Below are positions 5,932 through 8,291 of a stretch of DNA of 8,291 bases, piece after piece. The position numbers and the translations under genes were made by a program. Origin of the DNA: an uncultured Marinicella sp. (GTDB lineage Bacteria > Pseudomonadota > Gammaproteobacteria > Xanthomonadales > Marinicellaceae); contig CALLLZ010000025.1 in the NCBI GenBank assembly GCA_938008005.1, positions 1 to 8,291 of the forward strand, read 5' to 3'. Under the pieces are notes generated by a model. The model did no database searches and was not told the DNA's origin. It was given only the letters and a program-made list of their open reading frames with translations. How positions within the stretch are numbered: the stretch's first letter is position 1; each line of letters begins with the position of its first letter.

Positions 5932-6549
5932 ATGGCCGGCGGAAGACAAAGAACATTTGATAAACAGATTGCATTGGAACATGCTATGCGCGTGTTTTGG
6001 CAAAAGGGTTATGCCGGTACTTCATTGATGGATTTGATTGAAGAAATGGGAATCAATAAACCCAGTATGTATTCGGCGTTTGGTAATAAAGAACAACTAT
6101 TTATCTCAGCCATGCATAATTACATCGAAAACTATGCCAACAAACATACCAAGTATTTATACGAAGATGAACTGCACTTAAATGAACGGCTGAAAAAATA
6201 TTTGTTATCAATTATTACATCACAATGCGGCCAAGATGGACCAACTGGTTGTTTTGTATCAGTGTGCATCACTGAATCATGTAGCGAAGACATGCCTTTA
6301 GAAGCAATGGAAGTGATAGCAACCATTAAAAATTTGGGTGAAGAATTGTTGGTTGATTTTTTTTCTAAGGCTCAAAAAACAAAAGATTTATCAACACATC
6401 ATAACGCCAAGCGATTAGGTCAATATTTCATCAGTATATTGCATGGTACTGCAGCAATGGCCAGAGCAGGTAAAACTAAAAAAGATTTAGAGGCCATAGT
6501 GGAAACAGCCATGAAAGTCTTAGGTACAGTAGATAAACCCAATAAATAA
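5932..6549 (+). CDS. TetR/AcrR family transcriptional repressor
   Basis: This 205-residue protein has the standard TetR N-terminal DNA-binding domain. It begins GRQRTFDKQIALEHAMRVFW, with the helix-turn-helix at about 29-50 (TSLMDLIEEMGINKPSMYSAFG) and the following KEQLF. The C-terminal all-helical domain (about 60-200) would bind a ligand and dimerise. The ATG at 5932 is chosen because a Shine-Dalgarno GGAG (5922-5925) precedes it and the family-typical N-terminus begins there; an in-frame ATG at 5710 would run antisense through the SDR gene and across the operator and is rejected. Four cysteines (C99, C107, C112, C117) cluster in the ligand domain; C107, in a GC motif, is common in this subgroup, the others less so. 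It lies divergent from the SDR, and a DUF4442 gene follows 11 bases downstream, so it probably represses both and itself. The inducer is unknown. Confidence 0.92.
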   Translation: MAGGRQRTFDKQIALEHAMRVFWQKGYAGTSLMDLIEEMGINKPSMYSAFGNKEQLFISAMHNYIENYANKHTKYLYEDELHLNERLKKYLLSIITSQCGQDGPTGCFVSVCITESCSEDMPLEAMEVIATIKNLGEELLVDFFSKAQKTKDLSTHHNAKRLGQYFISILHGTAAMARAGKTKKDLEAIVETAMKVLGTVDKPNK

Positions 6550-6560
6550 GAGACTTTTAT

Positions 6561-7037
6561 ATGAATTTAGTTAAAGGGGTTCGCAAAGCCCAAAGTGCGG
6601 CAAAATTAAAACGTTTAATGAATTGGTATGGTCCTTACTTAGGAGCAGGCGTTAAACTTGAACACATTGCTGATGATTGGCGGGAGATTAGGGTTGCGAT
6701 GCATATGAAATGGTACAACCGCAATGCTGTAGGCACGCATTTTGGTGGTTCCTTGTATGCAATGATTGATCCTCATTACATGCTGATGCTGATGAAGTTG
6801 TTGGGTAAGGAATATGTGGTTTGGGATAAAGCAGCCACCATTGATTTTATCAAGCCAGGAACTGGTAAATTATCAGCTGTGATGAAAGTTACTGATGTTA
6901 TGTTAGATGACATTAAAAAGGCAACAGCTACAGGAGATAAGTATTTGCCGGAATACCCTGTTGAAATCATCAATGAAGCAGGGGAGTTGGTGGCCAAAGC
7001 TATAAAGACTTTATATATCAGAAAGAAGCCTGAGTAG
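6561..7037 (+). CDS. DUF4442 hotdog-fold protein, putative acyl thioesterase-like
   Basis: This 158-residue protein matches the DUF4442 type, a hotdog-fold family related to acyl-CoA thioesterases. Seen are the central helix segment RNAVGTHFGGSLYAMID (54-70), in which FGG and D70 occupy the positions of the hotdog active-site helix, and the strand WDKAATIDFIKPG (88-100) typical of the family, followed by the strands ending IKTLYIRKK. Activity has not been shown for most members, so thioesterase function is inference. The ATG at 6561 has AAGAGA seven bases upstream and follows the TetR stop by 11 bases, so it is probably co-transcribed with the repressor and responds to the same signal. The pairing of an SDR and a hotdog protein suggests a common lipid- or acyl-derived substrate. 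It converges with the next gene, with 12 bases between stop codons and no clear terminator hairpin. Confidence 0.87.
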   Translation: MNLVKGVRKAQSAAKLKRLMNWYGPYLGAGVKLEHIADDWREIRVAMHMKWYNRNAVGTHFGGSLYAMIDPHYMLMLMKLLGKEYVVWDKAATIDFIKPGTGKLSAVMKVTDVMLDDIKKATATGDKYLPEYPVEIINEAGELVAKAIKTLYIRKKPE

Positions 7038-7049
7038 TATTTGAGTGGT

Positions 7050-8291
7050 TTAGTTCAGAGTTCGGCTATTTTCTTGTTGCCAGCTTTCTAATAATAGTTG
7101 ATCTTGTGGTTTCCAAAAGTCTTTGGCCAAAGATTTGAGCTCTAAAAGTAGTGTGATGGCAGGGATGAGTTTGCCTCTTTGATACATTAATTGGGCTTGG
7201 TATTTATTAAAAGGATAGGGAAAATATGGTCTGTTTTGTACCCTGTTAATCACCATCTCTATAGCAGCAAGATCATCTGTACCATTAATCTCTATTATTT
7301 CTCTGGCAACATGGTTGGCAGTATATATATCCTGTTGTTTTAAGTATGATTGTTCAACCAGACTAAGCATCTTAATGGCTTGTTTTGTATAACCATCTGC
7401 AGCTAATATCTGCGCATCTATTCGTTTGATGAGGTCGGGAAGTACCTCTGTTATTTTGGGATATATGTTAAGGTAGTCTGTCCTTCTGGTGCGAGCGACG
7501 TCAATCTGCCCGTCTAAAACTTCGGTATATAAATCTAACAATAATGCGACTGGTCCATAGTTGGGGTAGGACTCAGGATTTGCTAAAATTGTAGTGATGA
7601 GTTTTTCATTGACTGTTCGTGCTTTTTGATAAAGATTATAGGTAAGTGCCAATTCGGATTCTGTCACCCAAGCCTGGACTTTAAGTTGAAGACTGGCATG
7701 TTTGATACTCATTTGGTGTAATGAGTCAATGGCTTGATTGGCGGCTACTAATTCACCTTCTGCAAAGTGAGCCCTGGCTTTAACCAGCCAGAAATCGCTT
7801 AATGATCTAGCTCCTTCCACTAGATTTAATAAAGGCATGGCTTTTTCCAAAACAAGTAGAGCTTCACCATTTTTTGCATGGAATGCATAATTGCTAGATT
7901 TTATTCGATAGGCTGAAAGTAAGCCTTCGGCGTTGTTAGATGCGCTGAAACTGTTTATGGCAGCATCACTCATTTTGATGCCTCGATCAAAATAACCATT
8001 ATTAAAATATACCAGTGCCAAATTAATTTGCTTAATACCAATTTGATTAGGGGAAGGGGTATATTTTTTCGTTAAGTTTAATAGTTTTTCTTGGGTGTCT
8101 ATGTCAGCTTCACTGATGCTGCGGTTGTAATAATTAAGCATGAGCTGATTGTTTAGATTTTTCATGATCACATTTACGTCTTGGTTTTGTTCTGCGGTTT
8201 GATTAGATTGCTCCATTAAAGCCTTTGCCTCATCTAAACGATTTAAATATATCAAGATACCGGCTTTGATAGACTGAATTTTAGGCGTGAG
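7050..8291 (-). CDS. TPR-type helical repeat protein, C-terminal part (5' end outside window)
   Basis: The frame is open to the right edge, giving 413 visible residues. A TTG at 8255 could be read as a start, but the residues before it (QSIKAGI) continue a TPR helix and no ribosome binding site precedes it, so the gene is partial. The protein is almost all amphipathic helix pairs of about 34-40 residues, with TPR-like elements such as YLNRLDEAKALMEQS, LALVYFNNGYFDRGIKMSDAA, ARAHFAEGELVAANQAI and YQRGKLIPAITLLLEL near the C-terminus. There is no membrane segment or catalytic motif in this part. Long TPR tails of this kind are found behind winged-helix DNA-binding domains (CadC-like) or serine/threonine kinase domains in some marine gammaproteobacteria; the missing N-terminus would decide. 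It ends in NSRTLN and a TAA at 7050-7052. The function is not assigned. Confidence 0.82.
   Translation of the reverse strand, partial: LTPKIQSIKAGILIYLNRLDEAKALMEQSNQTAEQNQDVNVIMKNLNNQLMLNYYNRSISEADIDTQEKLLNLTKKYTPSPNQIGIKQINLALVYFNNGYFDRGIKMSDAAINSFSASNNAEGLLSAYRIKSSNYAFHAKNGEALLVLEKAMPLLNLVEGARSLSDFWLVKARAHFAEGELVAANQAIDSLHQMSIKHASLQLKVQAWVTESELALTYNLYQKARTVNEKLITTILANPESYPNYGPVALLLDLYTEVLDGQIDVARTRRTDYLNIYPKITEVLPDLIKRIDAQILAADGYTKQAIKMLSLVEQSYLKQQDIYTANHVAREIIEINGTDDLAAIEMVINRVQNRPYFPYPFNKYQAQLMYQRGKLIPAITLLLELKSLAKDFWKPQDQLLLESWQQENSRTLN

Noticed and set aside
7020..7075. Possible bidirectional terminator between the DUF4442 and TPR genes
   Set aside because: Only AGCC/GGCT pairs across a loop of over 30 bases with mismatches beyond; no stable hairpin.
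8253..8255. TTG as start codon of the TPR gene
   Set aside because: The frame stays open to the window edge, the preceding residues fit the repeat, and there is no Shine-Dalgarno sequence.
1..8291. Mobile element, CRISPR, toxin-antitoxin or defence system
   Set aside because: No repeats with regular spacing, no transposase or integrase motifs, no tRNA, and every long frame is accounted for by ordinary metabolic, transport or regulatory families.

Overview
The window looks like chromosomal DNA from a gammaproteobacterium, probably marine and AT-rich. The reasons are a TonB-dependent outer-membrane receptor with a terminal aromatic residue, a PepSY/PiuB-type inner-membrane protein, tight gene packing and frequent A/T at third codon positions. 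I cannot name the genus from sequence alone. I see no tRNA, rRNA, CRISPR array, insertion sequence or phage gene, and no intergenic gap exceeds about 220 bases.

Region 1 (1-2799, + strand) is the end of an iron-acquisition operon. It holds the C-terminal third of a ferric-siderophore-type TonB receptor, then a six-helix membrane protein whose ATG abuts the receptor stop codon, then a full PepSY-associated membrane protein three bases further on. The middle protein appears to join two small membrane families (DUF3325-like and DUF3649-like) that are separate genes beside siderophore receptors elsewhere. Together these genes would import a ferric chelate across the outer membrane and handle or reduce it at the inner membrane.

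Region 2 (2809-4918, - strand) carries three separately spaced metabolic or housekeeping genes: a GrpB/UPF0157 protein, an isocitrate lyase/PEP mutase superfamily enzyme, and a GNAT acetyltransferase with a GTG start and no visible ribosome binding site. Near-identical 11-base boxes lie 41-47 bases upstream of the first two genes.

Region 3 (5026-7037) is a compact regulatory unit. A short-chain dehydrogenase (- strand, with its own hairpin terminator) is divergent from a TetR-family repressor, which is followed 11 bases later by a DUF4442 hotdog-fold protein. The divergent promoters share a 28-bp perfect palindrome that supplies a -10 element in each direction, plus a second weaker copy 26 bp away. 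This is the best-supported regulatory element in the window. The repressor has four cysteines in a 19-residue stretch of its ligand domain, so thiol or electrophile sensing is a reasonable hypothesis.

Region 4 (7050-8291, - strand) is the C-terminal part of a long TPR-type helical repeat protein that runs off the right edge.

No wholly new system is evident. The most interesting items are the fused membrane protein in the iron operon and the palindrome-controlled SDR/TetR/hotdog unit.
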